Source: Onstottus_B arcticum
Lineage (GTDB): Bacteria > Acidobacteriota > Blastocatellia > UBA7656
DNA: 64,000 nucleotides
Assembly: GCA_038040485.1 (NCBI GenBank)
Contig: JBBPIE010000034.1
Location: 1-64,000, forward strand
Direction: 5' to 3'
Shown in pieces: positions 25,093 to 33,664 of this stretch (the first letter of the stretch is position 1; every line of letters begins with the position of its first letter). Under the pieces are notes generated by a model. It worked only from the letters and a program-made list of their open reading frames with translations. It was not told the DNA's origin and searched no databases. Both the position numbers and the translations under genes were made by a program.

Positions 25093-25245
25093 TCATTTCT
25101 TCACGCTGGCCGTCCAGTTCGTTACTACTTCGCGGTTTAGGCGCGTATCACGAGCCCGCCAGACCTCGCCCATCCCGCCCGCGCCGAGCTGAGAAAGGAT
25201 GAGATAATGCGAGAGCGTCGTGTTCGGGGACGGTGATTCCTTCAT
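25093..25245 (-). pseudogene. 5' remnant of a Ser/Thr kinase gene
   Basis: 51 codons from an ATG: LSHYLILSQLGAGGMGEVWR then ARDTRLNREV, i.e. the first lobe of a PknB-type kinase up to the codons before the AIK lysine, followed by unrelated TNWTASVKK and a stop. The body is missing and the DUF1016 gene starts 14 bases later. Its N-terminus differs from that of the remnant at 23878, so two different kinase genes were broken here. Confidence 0.72.
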
Positions 25246-25258
25246 CGGGTCTGCCTTC

Positions 25259-28200
25259 TCACTTAACCGGCCTGCCTTCTGTCTCGGAGCCGCCAGTCTG
25301 AGTCCTGAATTCGATACTCAGTCCATCAAGCAAGACTCTGGCGTCGTTCAGATCGGCGGTCTCGAAGCCTTCCGTGAACCAGCCGTAAATGTCTGCGAGG
25401 ATCGCTCGGCCTTCTTCGCGCCTGCCCTGCTGCTGCCACAAGCGAGCCAGACTCATCACCGCGCGCAACTCAAATGATTTCGCTTTCTGTTGCCGCGCAA
25501 TTTCGATAGCGAGGTGAAAGCACGCCTCGACCTCTGACTCCGAAGCGACTCCTGCCTTCACCAACGAGTCTCCTCGGAGTCTGTACAGCTCGGCCTCGTA
25601 GAAAGGCTCCTTGGTCTGCTGCGCCACATCCATTGCTTCTTTGAGCGTCACGAGTCCTTCTTCTACCCGCCCGGCCTGGTTTAGCGCTTCTGCGAGCAGA
25701 GCCAGGAAGTAGCCGTGCTGCTGTCTGGTTCCGATTGCGAGCGACGACGCCAGGCCCTGGCGGATCAGCTCTATTCCTTCTTCCTCATTCTGCATGGCCA
25801 GTGCCCAGCCGCGCGTCAACATTGCGACGGCGGCATAATATGGCAGCCCGTGCTCTTCTGCTTGCCGGGCCGTCGCCCCGGCAAGTTTCAGGGTCTTCTC
25901 CACGTTGTGATGAAACGCTTCCAGGTAAGCAGCCAGCGCGAGCGTGTTGGCGACACCGACCGGAAGGCGCACACTCTCCGACTTTGCGATAGCCTCAATC
26001 ATCACCTGCTGTGATTGGTCCGGATAGCCAAGATAAAGGAGCATCCGAGCCAGATGCGCGCGGCTGAGCACCGCGCCGTACATGGAGGCCGGGGAGTTAA
26101 TGCCCGCAGCATCGTGAATCGCTATGGTCTGTTCGAAATGATCGCGGGCGGCGACGAACTGGCCCATGTAACATTGGCTCAGGCCTATCACCCAGTGAGA
26201 TTGCATGAGCATGGGCTGGTTCCGGGATTTTTCGGCCAGGCGCAGGCATTGTTCGCCGTGGTCGGTAGCGCGTTCGTATTCGGCTCGCACAACATAAACG
26301 ATGGCGAGGCTGAACTGCGCGCGGAAAAGCTGAGGGAGTTCGTTGAGTTGCAAGCTAAGCTCGCGTGCTCGGATGAAAGCCTGTTCGACTTCCGGCAAGG
26401 CGTAGCCTTTGGCGACCATCAGCGATTGCCCCAGCATAGTCTGCAGCTCGAGTTCCTGCTTCGCGCACTCAGCCGTTTCCGGCAGCAGGCGCAGCATTTC
26501 CAGACCGCGCTGCGCAAGCACGCCGGCTTCCTGCAGGGCGAATACATCTGAGGCATTGTTCGCCGCCACGAGGTAATGCTCGGTGGCTCGCGACCAGTCC
26601 CGCGCGGTCTCGAACAGAAACGCCAGCTCCGAAGCCACCGTCGCGCTCTGTTTCCCGTAACACCCGAGCAGTGCCTCCGCGACCGTCGCGCTCAACTGAG
26701 CCCTTCGCGTTGGCCTCAGCGAAGCGTAAAGCGCGTTCTGATACAGCACGTGGACGAACCGATAGCGCAATGTCAGCACGCGTCCGGGAAACTCCCTTTC
26801 ACTGACGAGCCGAACCAACGCATAGACTCGCTCCAGCGTCTCCAGACGCTCTTCAACATCCGCCGGGTCCAGCTCGAGTGCTTTTGCCACGATCGCCGAA
26901 TCGAACTCGTATCCCTGCACGCTCGCAGCCACGAGCAATCGCCGATCTTCCTCGCTCAGTTGCGCGATCTTGCGCTCAATCATCCCGCGCACGGATTCCG
27001 GCAAGTCACGCTCAATGCTGGGCAGCGATTGCGCAAGCACCCATCGCCCCTGCTCCTCGGCAATCACCTTGCGGTCACGCAGGTAGCGCACGAGGTCGGC
27101 CATAAAAAGCGGATTGCCTTCGGTCTTGGAATGAATCAACGCCGGGAGTTCCGCGGGAAAGCGATGTTCCGGGAATTCGAGCGCGAGATACTTCTCGATC
27201 TCTGATTGCGATAAGAACTCGAGCTCAATCTCACGACACACGCCGCGCGCCTGCAAGTCCGGCCTGACCTGCAGAAAAGGATGCTTCGCAAGCAGCAGAT
27301 CCGATGGCCGATACGTCGCGATGATCAGCACTCGCATCGAGTCGAATTTGCTCGCGAGGTATGCCAGCAGATCAATCGTTGAGACATCGGCCCAGTGCAA
27401 GTCATCAAAGAAGAGTACGACCGGCCGGCGTTCGGAAACTTCCTCCAACAGCGCGCTGAATTCACGTTTCATTCGTTCCTGTGAAGCGGCGCGTTCCGCC
27501 AACAATCGCTCCACCGAAGAATCATCCGGCCGAAGCGGCATAGCCTGCGCGTACCAGGTAGGGGCAAGACGCTTCGTCGTCTGCACAATGAACTCACTAC
27601 CCAATGCCGACGTCCGCGACTGAACATCTGCGCCGCGTAACAGGCCGTCGAGCGCTTCGAGCCAAGGCAAGTAGGCCTCGGTCCCCGCCAGTCGCTCGGA
27701 ACAGCGTCCGCGCGCGATGATACAACCCTGGCTTCCTGAGCGAAGATCGCTCAGGAAGTCTTCGACCAGAGTCGTCTTTCCCATTCCCGGCTCGCCTGGC
27801 ACGCACATCAGCAGTCCCTTGCCTGCGAAAGCAGAAGCAAGGGCTTCACGCAATTCCGCGTGGGCCTTCTCTCTGCCAACCGTATGACGTGTGCGTGGCC
27901 GCAGGACTGGGGAGCGGCTCTCTCCGCTGACGCTCTGCCCTCCGATTTCAGCCAGCGCCATCTCAACTTCTGGCGCCGTGGGCCGGAGCCGCGCGTCCTT
28001 CTGGAGCATCTGCAGGATCAGGATTTCAATCGCCGAAGGGATTTCAGGATTCAACCGTGAAGGGGTGACCGGTACTTGCCCGGTAATGGCATTGAGCGTG
28101 CCGAGTATCGAATCTGTCGCAAACGGATGCCGTCCCGTTTCCATCTCGTAGAAGATCATTCCGAGTGAGAAAATGTCCGAAGGATGGCTCACACTTTCGC

Positions 28201-28762
28201 CGCGCGCCTGCTCCGGTGACATGTAGCGAACGCTGCCCACCAGTGAGCCCGGCTGCGTGTATTGCAAAGTCGCTGCCTCTCCGTCCATGGCAGCGGGCAC
28301 GAGTCGCGCCAGCCCGAAGTCGAGCACCTTCACATATCCGTCATCGCGCACCATGATATTCTCAGGCTTGATGTCACGGTGTGTAATACCAGCAGCATGC
28401 GCGGCGCCCAGCGCCTTGGCCATCTGGCTGCCCAGTTTCGCCACCGCGTCGAGCGAAATCCCTTCGTCAATCAACGCCCGGAGCGTGCGTCCGTCAACCA
28501 GTTCCATCACGATGAAGCGTCCGGCCCCGACGTCCCCAAGTTCGTGAATGGTCACGATGTTCGGATGATTGAGCGCAGACGTAGCGCGCGCTTCCTGCTC
28601 GAATCGCAGCAACCGCTCTGCGTCGTCGGCGAAAGAGGCGGGCAGGACTTTGATGGCAACCTCGCGGTTCAGCCGTGTGTCTCTAGCTCGATACACTTCT
28701 CCCATCCCGCCAGCCCCAAGCGGCGAGAGAATCTCATAAGCGCCTAGCCGTGTGCTTTGCAT
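25259..28762 (-). CDS. Giant Ser/Thr kinase - AAA ATPase - TPR regulator
   Basis: 1167 residues. Kinase domain at about 1-265 with GAGGMGEVYRARD, AIKVL lysine, HRDIKPENIMV, DFGLA and SPEQ. A STAND/AAA_16 ATPase follows at about 290-650: VGREKAHAELREAL, Walker A GEPGMGKTTL, Walker B VVLFFDDLHWADVST. The last 450 residues are helical TPR-like repeats (for example DWSRATEHYLVAANNASDVF). This is the architecture of PknK-like regulators in which the ATPase/TPR part binds ligands or partners. No C-terminal DNA-binding domain is visible. It is probably cytosolic. Two kinase remnants lie immediately downstream, hinting at a former kinase cluster. Confidence 0.9.
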   Translation of the reverse strand: MQSTRLGAYEILSPLGAGGMGEVYRARDTRLNREVAIKVLPASFADDAERLLRFEQEARATSALNHPNIVTIHELGDVGAGRFIVMELVDGRTLRALIDEGISLDAVAKLGSQMAKALGAAHAAGITHRDIKPENIMVRDDGYVKVLDFGLARLVPAAMDGEAATLQYTQPGSLVGSVRYMSPEQARGESVSHPSDIFSLGMIFYEMETGRHPFATDSILGTLNAITGQVPVTPSRLNPEIPSAIEILILQMLQKDARLRPTAPEVEMALAEIGGQSVSGESRSPVLRPRTRHTVGREKAHAELREALASAFAGKGLLMCVPGEPGMGKTTLVEDFLSDLRSGSQGCIIARGRCSERLAGTEAYLPWLEALDGLLRGADVQSRTSALGSEFIVQTTKRLAPTWYAQAMPLRPDDSSVERLLAERAASQERMKREFSALLEEVSERRPVVLFFDDLHWADVSTIDLLAYLASKFDSMRVLIIATYRPSDLLLAKHPFLQVRPDLQARGVCREIELEFLSQSEIEKYLALEFPEHRFPAELPALIHSKTEGNPLFMADLVRYLRDRKVIAEEQGRWVLAQSLPSIERDLPESVRGMIERKIAQLSEEDRRLLVAASVQGYEFDSAIVAKALELDPADVEERLETLERVYALVRLVSEREFPGRVLTLRYRFVHVLYQNALYASLRPTRRAQLSATVAEALLGCYGKQSATVASELAFLFETARDWSRATEHYLVAANNASDVFALQEAGVLAQRGLEMLRLLPETAECAKQELELQTMLGQSLMVAKGYALPEVEQAFIRARELSLQLNELPQLFRAQFSLAIVYVVRAEYERATDHGEQCLRLAEKSRNQPMLMQSHWVIGLSQCYMGQFVAARDHFEQTIAIHDAAGINSPASMYGAVLSRAHLARMLLYLGYPDQSQQVMIEAIAKSESVRLPVGVANTLALAAYLEAFHHNVEKTLKLAGATARQAEEHGLPYYAAVAMLTRGWALAMQNEEEGIELIRQGLASSLAIGTRQQHGYFLALLAEALNQAGRVEEGLVTLKEAMDVAQQTKEPFYEAELYRLRGDSLVKAGVASESEVEACFHLAIEIARQQKAKSFELRAVMSLARLWQQQGRREEGRAILADIYGWFTEGFETADLNDARVLLDGLSIEFRTQTGGSETEGRPVK

Positions 28763-28893
28763 AGAGTCATCGAGGCCGGTGGTTACTGCTGCGCGAGAAT
28801 ATCAAAGCAGTCTGGCGAGGGCAACGACGCTGACCTCAGAGGCGGAGCAAGGCGCCTCGTTTCGGAATCTCTGAATTCCCGGCCGACCCTCGC

Positions 28894-29193
28894 TCATTTG
28901 GACTCGCCGATCTCACCCTCGTACGGGAAGCGGTGAATTGCCCTTACACATTCGCTCAGCGCGCCGAGCAGCGTATCACCCCAGCCAAACGGCGTGAATG
29001 GAGCGATCTTTTGGTTTGTCTGTTTGTCAGCTTGAGCGAAGAACCGCATCCGCAATGCGTTTCGGTCCACGTACTCCCGGATCGTAATGATGAACTCGAT
29101 GTCGCCCTCCGGTTGCCGTTTCTTCACTGAGAAGAAATGAAGCTGCGCAAGCTCCTCCGAAGGATCAGACTGCGCAAAGGTCCAATCTGACAT
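28894..29193 (-). CDS. Small protein of unknown function
   Basis: 99 residues, AAAGG before the ATG. Mixed alpha/beta composition with GDIEFIITIREYVDRNALRM and a C-terminal GWGDTLLGALSECVRAIHRF helix. No signal peptide or membrane segment is visible. I do not recognise the family. It lies in a gap of about 500 bases between the giant kinase and the fatty-acid carrier, on the same strand as both. Confidence 0.6.
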   Translation of the reverse strand: MSDWTFAQSDPSEELAQLHFFSVKKRQPEGDIEFIITIREYVDRNALRMRFFAQADKQTNQKIAPFTPFGWGDTLLGALSECVRAIHRFPYEGEIGESK

Positions 29194-29273
29194 GGTTGTC
29201 TGCCTTTCTTAACCACCGCGCTCTTTTGCACGCATTCAGTTCCGGGAAACCGCGAGAAACGATCACCGCCCGG

Positions 29274-30668
29274 CTAGCACGGCAAAAAGGTAAACGCCGC
29301 AACGCCGAACACAAACCAGAGCAGGGCGAAGATCAATCCGTAGCCGAAGAATGTCCTGAAGTCTATGCGCGCAATCTCGGCCCTTACCAGGAACCAGAAC
29401 GGCGCAACCAGATTGCCCATCTGGTCTCCGACGCCGAGAGCCAGCATTCCTCGTTGAGCCGTCACGCCCGCAGCTTCCGCCGCTTTGAGAGTGACGAAGC
29501 CCTGGATCACCCATTGCCCGCCGCTGGACGGAACGAAGATGGCGACTATTGTCCCCGCAAGCGCCGTCAGCAACGGGAAAGTCCAGCGAGTTGAGATGGG
29601 AGCGATGAGGTCGCTTGCGGCTTCGCCGACCGTTGTGAACTGGATCAAGCCGGCGACACCCGCATACAGATGATAAAGAACCAGTATCGGCCAGCAGGCC
29701 ACCACCGCGCGTTGCAACGCGCGCGCGAAGTTGCGGATGGTTCGGTGCAAAAGAAAGCACAGCATCAGAAAGATGGTGTTGAGTGAATTAAGATCGAGAC
29801 TCGAGCGCTTGACTATGAAGTGGTAGTACAGCCAGGCGAGCAGGGCCAGACACAGGATGGCCGCGGTCAGCCAGTGGTGCTCGATCTTTTCCGAGAAGCT
29901 GGCCTCGCCTTGATCTTCGGCCTCGAACGGCTCGGAGAGTTTGCTGGCCGAGGGAAACTGCGAGAGCTGTTGCGGTTGTTTCGGCATCAAGAGCCGCGCG
30001 ACAAAAATAACGGCGACCGGGAACGTGACCACCAGCGCAAGCGCCGCCGGAGACCAGATGGTCGAAAGGAGCGACATCGTACCCGTGCTTGCTTCAAGGA
30101 AGTGCCCGGGCGTTGCCATCAGCAGCGGGCCGCTCGCCGAAAGCCCAAACTGCCAGACCGAGCCGGCGCCTCCGTTGACCGCAAGCAGAAAGGGGAAGTC
30201 GATCGGGATGCCTCTTCGTTCGGCCTCGCCCGCAAAGTGGACCGCGACAATCGGTCCAAGCGCGAGCGCAAGCCCCCAGTTCAGATACGAGATCGCAGCG
30301 ACAACCAGAACCGAAGCGATGATGACCTGAGTCGAGGTGCGAGGCATTTGCGAAATCGACACAACAACCTTGCGAAACAGAGGCGTCGCGGCCAGCACGG
30401 ATCCTAGCAAGAGCACCAACGTCATCTGCATCGTAAACGGGAGCAGCATCCATAGCCCCCGATACCACGCGTCAAGAGTCGCGGTGAAGCTGTTGCCGAG
30501 CCAGAGCGCAAGCACGAACAGGATGACCACCATGATTGCAACCGTCGAGATGGCGTCCGGCACGAACCGCGCCATCACCCGCGAATAGCGGCTCAGCCAG
30601 TCATTTCGCGTCCCGATTGGTTTCTCTGCTTCGGTCTCGCTTGGTTCAACGATCGGGTCTGGGTTCAT
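29274..30668 (-). CDS. Short-chain fatty acid transporter, AtoE/TIGR00366 type
   Basis: 464 residues, about 11-12 membrane helices. Blocks typical of the AtoE family are present: MARFVPDAISTVAIMVVILF near the start, LNWGLALALGPIVAVHFA, NGGAGSVWQFGLSASGPLLM, FVPSSGGQWVIQGF and GDQMGNLVAPFWFL. The family imports short-chain fatty acids such as acetoacetate or butyrate across the inner membrane. The start at 30668 (MNPDPIVEPSE) is preferred because upstream residues to 31199 overlap the divergent glpK gene and have no family similarity. It is transcribed away from glpK; the 160-base gap holds both promoters. Confidence 0.85.
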   Translation of the reverse strand: MNPDPIVEPSETEAEKPIGTRNDWLSRYSRVMARFVPDAISTVAIMVVILFVLALWLGNSFTATLDAWYRGLWMLLPFTMQMTLVLLLGSVLAATPLFRKVVVSISQMPRTSTQVIIASVLVVAAISYLNWGLALALGPIVAVHFAGEAERRGIPIDFPFLLAVNGGAGSVWQFGLSASGPLLMATPGHFLEASTGTMSLLSTIWSPAALALVVTFPVAVIFVARLLMPKQPQQLSQFPSASKLSEPFEAEDQGEASFSEKIEHHWLTAAILCLALLAWLYYHFIVKRSSLDLNSLNTIFLMLCFLLHRTIRNFARALQRAVVACWPILVLYHLYAGVAGLIQFTTVGEAASDLIAPISTRWTFPLLTALAGTIVAIFVPSSGGQWVIQGFVTLKAAEAAGVTAQRGMLALGVGDQMGNLVAPFWFLVRAEIARIDFRTFFGYGLIFALLWFVFGVAAFTFLPC

Positions 30669-30827
30669 TAGTTGTTGTGACGATCCCCGGAGATTGAGTC
30701 GAAGGAGCCGGTTTCTGATATGAGTCACTGAATTTGCCGCAACACGCCAGCATTTCCAAGTGCCCGGCCATTCCAACTGCGCTATACTACCCAAGCTTTT
30801 CTCAAAACGTAAGCTCAAGGAGGCTTC

Positions 30828-32327
30828 GTGTCTTACATTCTCGCTCTCGATCAAGGAACAACCAGTTCGCGCGCAATACTGTTCGACCACGACGGCGCTA
30901 TCAAAGCCGTCGCCCAAAAAGAATTCAAACAAATCTTTCCCCAGGCCGGTTGGGTCGAGCACGACCCGCAGGAAATCTGGACCTCGCAAATCAGCGTCGC
31001 TGTCGAAGCCCTCGCCGACGCGAACGTCCGCCCGCGAGACGTCGCCGCCATCGGCATAACCAATCAACGCGAGACCACTATCGTCTGGGACCGCGAGACC
31101 GGCGAGCCCGTCCACAACGCCATCGTCTGGCAAGACCGGCGCACCGCTTCGTTCTGCGACAAGCTCCGCGCCGACGGCCACGAGTCGATGATTCAACAAC
31201 GAACCGGGCTGATGATCGACGCTTATTTTTCGGGCAGCAAGATCCGTTGGATACTCGACAACGTCGCCGGCGCGCGCGCGCGCGCCGAAGCCGGCAAGCT
31301 TGCGTTTGGCACCGTCGATAGCTGGCTTATCTGGAAGCTCACAAGCGGCAAGCTACACATAACCGACCCGAGCAACGCTTCGCGGACTATGCTGTTCAAC
31401 ATTCAAACAGGCCGGTGGGACGACGACCTGCTTCGGCTCTTCAACATTCCTGCAAGCGTGCTTCCCGAAGTTCGGTCGTCCAGCGAAGTCTATGGAAAAG
31501 CCTCGACAACTCTCGGACTCGAAGACATAGCGATCGCCGGCATAGCCGGAGACCAACAAGCCGCACTGTTCGGACAAATGTGCATCACACCGGGCCTGAC
31601 CAAGAACACCTATGGGACCGGCTGCTTTATGCTTCAGAACACCGGCGGCAAGTCGGTCGCTTCGACGAATCGCCTGCTAACAACTGTCGCCTGGAAAATT
31701 GGAGAGAAGATCGAGTACGCGCTCGAAGGCAGCGTGTTCATCGGCGGGGCGGTTGTGCAATGGCTGCGCGACGGACTCGGGTTAATCAAAACATCCGAAG
31801 AAGTCGGGCCGCTTGCAGCATCGGTCGCGGACAACGGCGGGGTGTATCTGGTTCCCGCGTTCGCCGGGCTGGGCGCGCCGCATTGGGACCAGTACGCGCG
31901 CGGCGTGATCATCGGACTGACTCGCGGGACGACCGCGGGTCACATCGCGAGGGCCGCGCTTGAAGGAATCGCCTATCAAGTCGCGGACCTCGGCGACGCG
32001 ATGCAGGCGGACAGCGGTGTGCCGCTGACCGAGCTTCGCGTGGACGGCGGAGCTTCAAAGAATGATCTGCTGATGCAGTTTCAGGCTGACATCCTGGGCG
32101 CGCCGGTCGTGCGGGCGGCAGTGACGGAAACGACGGCCCTCGGAGCTGCTTATCTGGCGGGGCTTGCGGTGGGCTACTGGAAAGACACAAGCGAGGTGTC
32201 GGGACAGTGGCGCGCGGAGCGTCGATTCGAACCGCAGATGTCGCGCGCCGAAGCCGGGCGTTTGCGTGAACGTTGGAATGAGGCCCTGACGCGCTCGAAG
32301 AGTTGGGAGACTAAACAGACCTCGTAA
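30828..32327 (+). CDS. glpK: Glycerol kinase
   Basis: 499 residues, the usual size. ATP-dependent phosphorylation of glycerol to sn-glycerol-3-phosphate in the cytosol. FGGY-family blocks are clear: N-terminal LALDQGTTSSRAILFDHDG (phosphate-binding), GITNQRETTIVWDRETG, HNAIVWQDRRT, GTVDSWLIWKLT, GDQQAALFGQ and C-terminal VDGGASKNDLLMQFQADILG. GTG start with AAGGAGG 5 bases upstream. With glpD (33665) it forms a glycerol-use locus, interrupted by the PPK2 gene and two repeat structures; glpD and glpK are on the same strand. Confidence 0.97.
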   Translation: MSYILALDQGTTSSRAILFDHDGAIKAVAQKEFKQIFPQAGWVEHDPQEIWTSQISVAVEALADANVRPRDVAAIGITNQRETTIVWDRETGEPVHNAIVWQDRRTASFCDKLRADGHESMIQQRTGLMIDAYFSGSKIRWILDNVAGARARAEAGKLAFGTVDSWLIWKLTSGKLHITDPSNASRTMLFNIQTGRWDDDLLRLFNIPASVLPEVRSSSEVYGKASTTLGLEDIAIAGIAGDQQAALFGQMCITPGLTKNTYGTGCFMLQNTGGKSVASTNRLLTTVAWKIGEKIEYALEGSVFIGGAVVQWLRDGLGLIKTSEEVGPLAASVADNGGVYLVPAFAGLGAPHWDQYARGVIIGLTRGTTAGHIARAALEGIAYQVADLGDAMQADSGVPLTELRVDGGASKNDLLMQFQADILGAPVVRAAVTETTALGAAYLAGLAVGYWKDTSEVSGQWRAERRFEPQMSRAEAGRLRERWNEALTRSKSWETKQTS

Positions 32328-32332
32328 CGACG

Positions 32333-32450
32333 AGTCTGATCTTCTCTGCGTCCGGCTCTGTGTCTCAGTGTCTCTGTGGTTAGCAGGTTTCAAGGCTATC
32401 TAACCACAGAGACACTGAGACACAGAGCCGGACGCAGAGAAGATCAGACT
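32333..32450. repeat. Perfect 51-base inverted repeat (long hairpin)
   Basis: Arms 32333-32383 and 32400-32450 are exact reverse complements, separated by 16 bases. The arm contains the motif CCACAGAGACACTGAGACAC. It begins 6 bases after the glpK stop and ends 18 bases before the PPK2 start. As RNA it would be a very stable hairpin and could end glpK transcription, but no T-tract follows, so a repeat-element origin is as likely. Confidence 0.9.
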
Positions 32451-32467
32451 TTACCCGAGACGCTTTC

Positions 32468-33364
32468 ATGAAGGACAAAGAAACCCAGGCCAGGGAAATA
32501 CTCAAACGATTTATCGTGCCGCCCGGCTCGAAGATCTCGCTTGCCAAAGACTACGATCCGGCGCACAAGGCCGGCTTCGTGACAAAGGAAGAGGCCGGTG
32601 AGCTAATGCAAAAGGGAATCGCACAGCTGGTCGAGTTGCAGAATAAGCTTTATGCGCAGGACACCCATTCTCTGCTGATCATCTTTCAAGCGATGGACGC
32701 CGCCGGCAAGGACGGCACAATCAAGCACGTGATGTCGGGGGTGAACCCGCAAGGATGTCAGGTCTACAGCTTCAAGGCTCCATCAGAAGAGGAACTAGAC
32801 CACGACTATCTCTGGCGCTCGTTCAAGGCATTGCCGGAACGAGGGCGGATCGGGATCTTCAACCGGTCTCACTACGAGGAAACCCTCGTCGTGCGAGTCC
32901 ATCCCGAGATACTGGCCCGGCAACGCATCCCGACTAAAAGCAAGAACAAGGGAATCTGGAAGCGGCGCTTCTCGGAGATCAACGCCTTCGAGAAGTATCT
33001 TGTCGCAAACGGCATAGTCATTCTCAAATTCTTTCTTAACGTTTCGAGGGAAGAACAGAAGAAGCGGTTTCTGGAACGGATTGAGCAGCCCGAGAAGAAC
33101 TGGAAGTTCTCGGTCAACGACGTGAAAGAACGCGCGTTCTGGGATGACTACATGAAAGCGTACGAAGACGTCTTCAACCACACCAGCACCGAGTGGGCGC
33201 CGTGGCACATCATACCCGCGGATCGAAAGTGGTTCACGCGGCTCGCGGTGGGCTGGGTCATCCTCGACAAGTTGAGAAAGCTCAACTTGAAATACCCGGC
33301 CGTGAGCGAAGACCACAAACGAGAGCTGGTGAAGGCGAAAGCGATTCTGCTCAATGAGAAGTGA
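32468..33364 (+). CDS. Polyphosphate kinase 2 family protein
   Basis: 298 residues. PPK2 enzymes transfer phosphate between polyphosphate and nucleotides. The Walker A-like loop is at IFQAMDAAGKDGTIKHVMSG (about 77-96), the Walker B Asp and lid region in FNRSHYEETLVVRVHPE (about 137-153), and the lid Arg/Lys stretch in KFFLNVSREEQKKRFLER. Length and the WAPWHIIPADRKWFTRL block fit the one-domain polyphosphate:nucleotide (ADP/AMP) phosphotransferase subgroup. Placed between glpK and glpD on the same strand; a role in supplying ATP from polyphosphate for glycerol phosphorylation is possible but speculative. Confidence 0.93.
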   Translation: MKDKETQAREILKRFIVPPGSKISLAKDYDPAHKAGFVTKEEAGELMQKGIAQLVELQNKLYAQDTHSLLIIFQAMDAAGKDGTIKHVMSGVNPQGCQVYSFKAPSEEELDHDYLWRSFKALPERGRIGIFNRSHYEETLVVRVHPEILARQRIPTKSKNKGIWKRRFSEINAFEKYLVANGIVILKFFLNVSREEQKKRFLERIEQPEKNWKFSVNDVKERAFWDDYMKAYEDVFNHTSTEWAPWHIIPADRKWFTRLAVGWVILDKLRKLNLKYPAVSEDHKRELVKAKAILLNEK

Positions 33365-33441
33365 TTTTGGAAATGAGCGGGACTTCGACCCCGAGGGGCT
33401 TACCCAGAATGGCGGATGAACTGACTTACAGACTCTATCCC

Positions 33442-33618
33442 AACTCCGTCAGGAGTTGAATGTTTATAGAACCGGGGGATCTTAGGTATCGCACCCCAGA
33501 GGGGTGCTATGTGCTGTGTGAACCTTCGAACGATGAGCGAATCACCAACATAGCACCCCTCTGGGGTGCGCCACGCGCAACGACCTGCTTCTATAAACAT
33601 TCAACTCCTAGCGGAGTT
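33442..33618. repeat. Four-hairpin repeat element A2
   Basis: Fully symmetric: stem AACTCC..GGAGTT (33442-33457) plus GAATGTTTATAGA; stem GCACCCCAGAGGGGTGC (33491) plus TATGT; 35-base spacer; inverted GCACCCC stem with ACATA (33548-33569); TCTATAAACAT plus inverted AACTCC stem (33590-33618). It fills most of the 300-base gap between the PPK2 and glpD genes, which holds no other feature. Confidence 0.8.
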
Positions 33619-33664
33619 GTGAGCCGAACGGAGTCGTTGGTCTAGCGCAGCCGTCGGAAGCAAA

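Noticed and set aside
33400..33645. Short ORFs with IAPLWGA and FYKHSTP peptides
   Set aside because: Translations of repeat element A2 on both strands.
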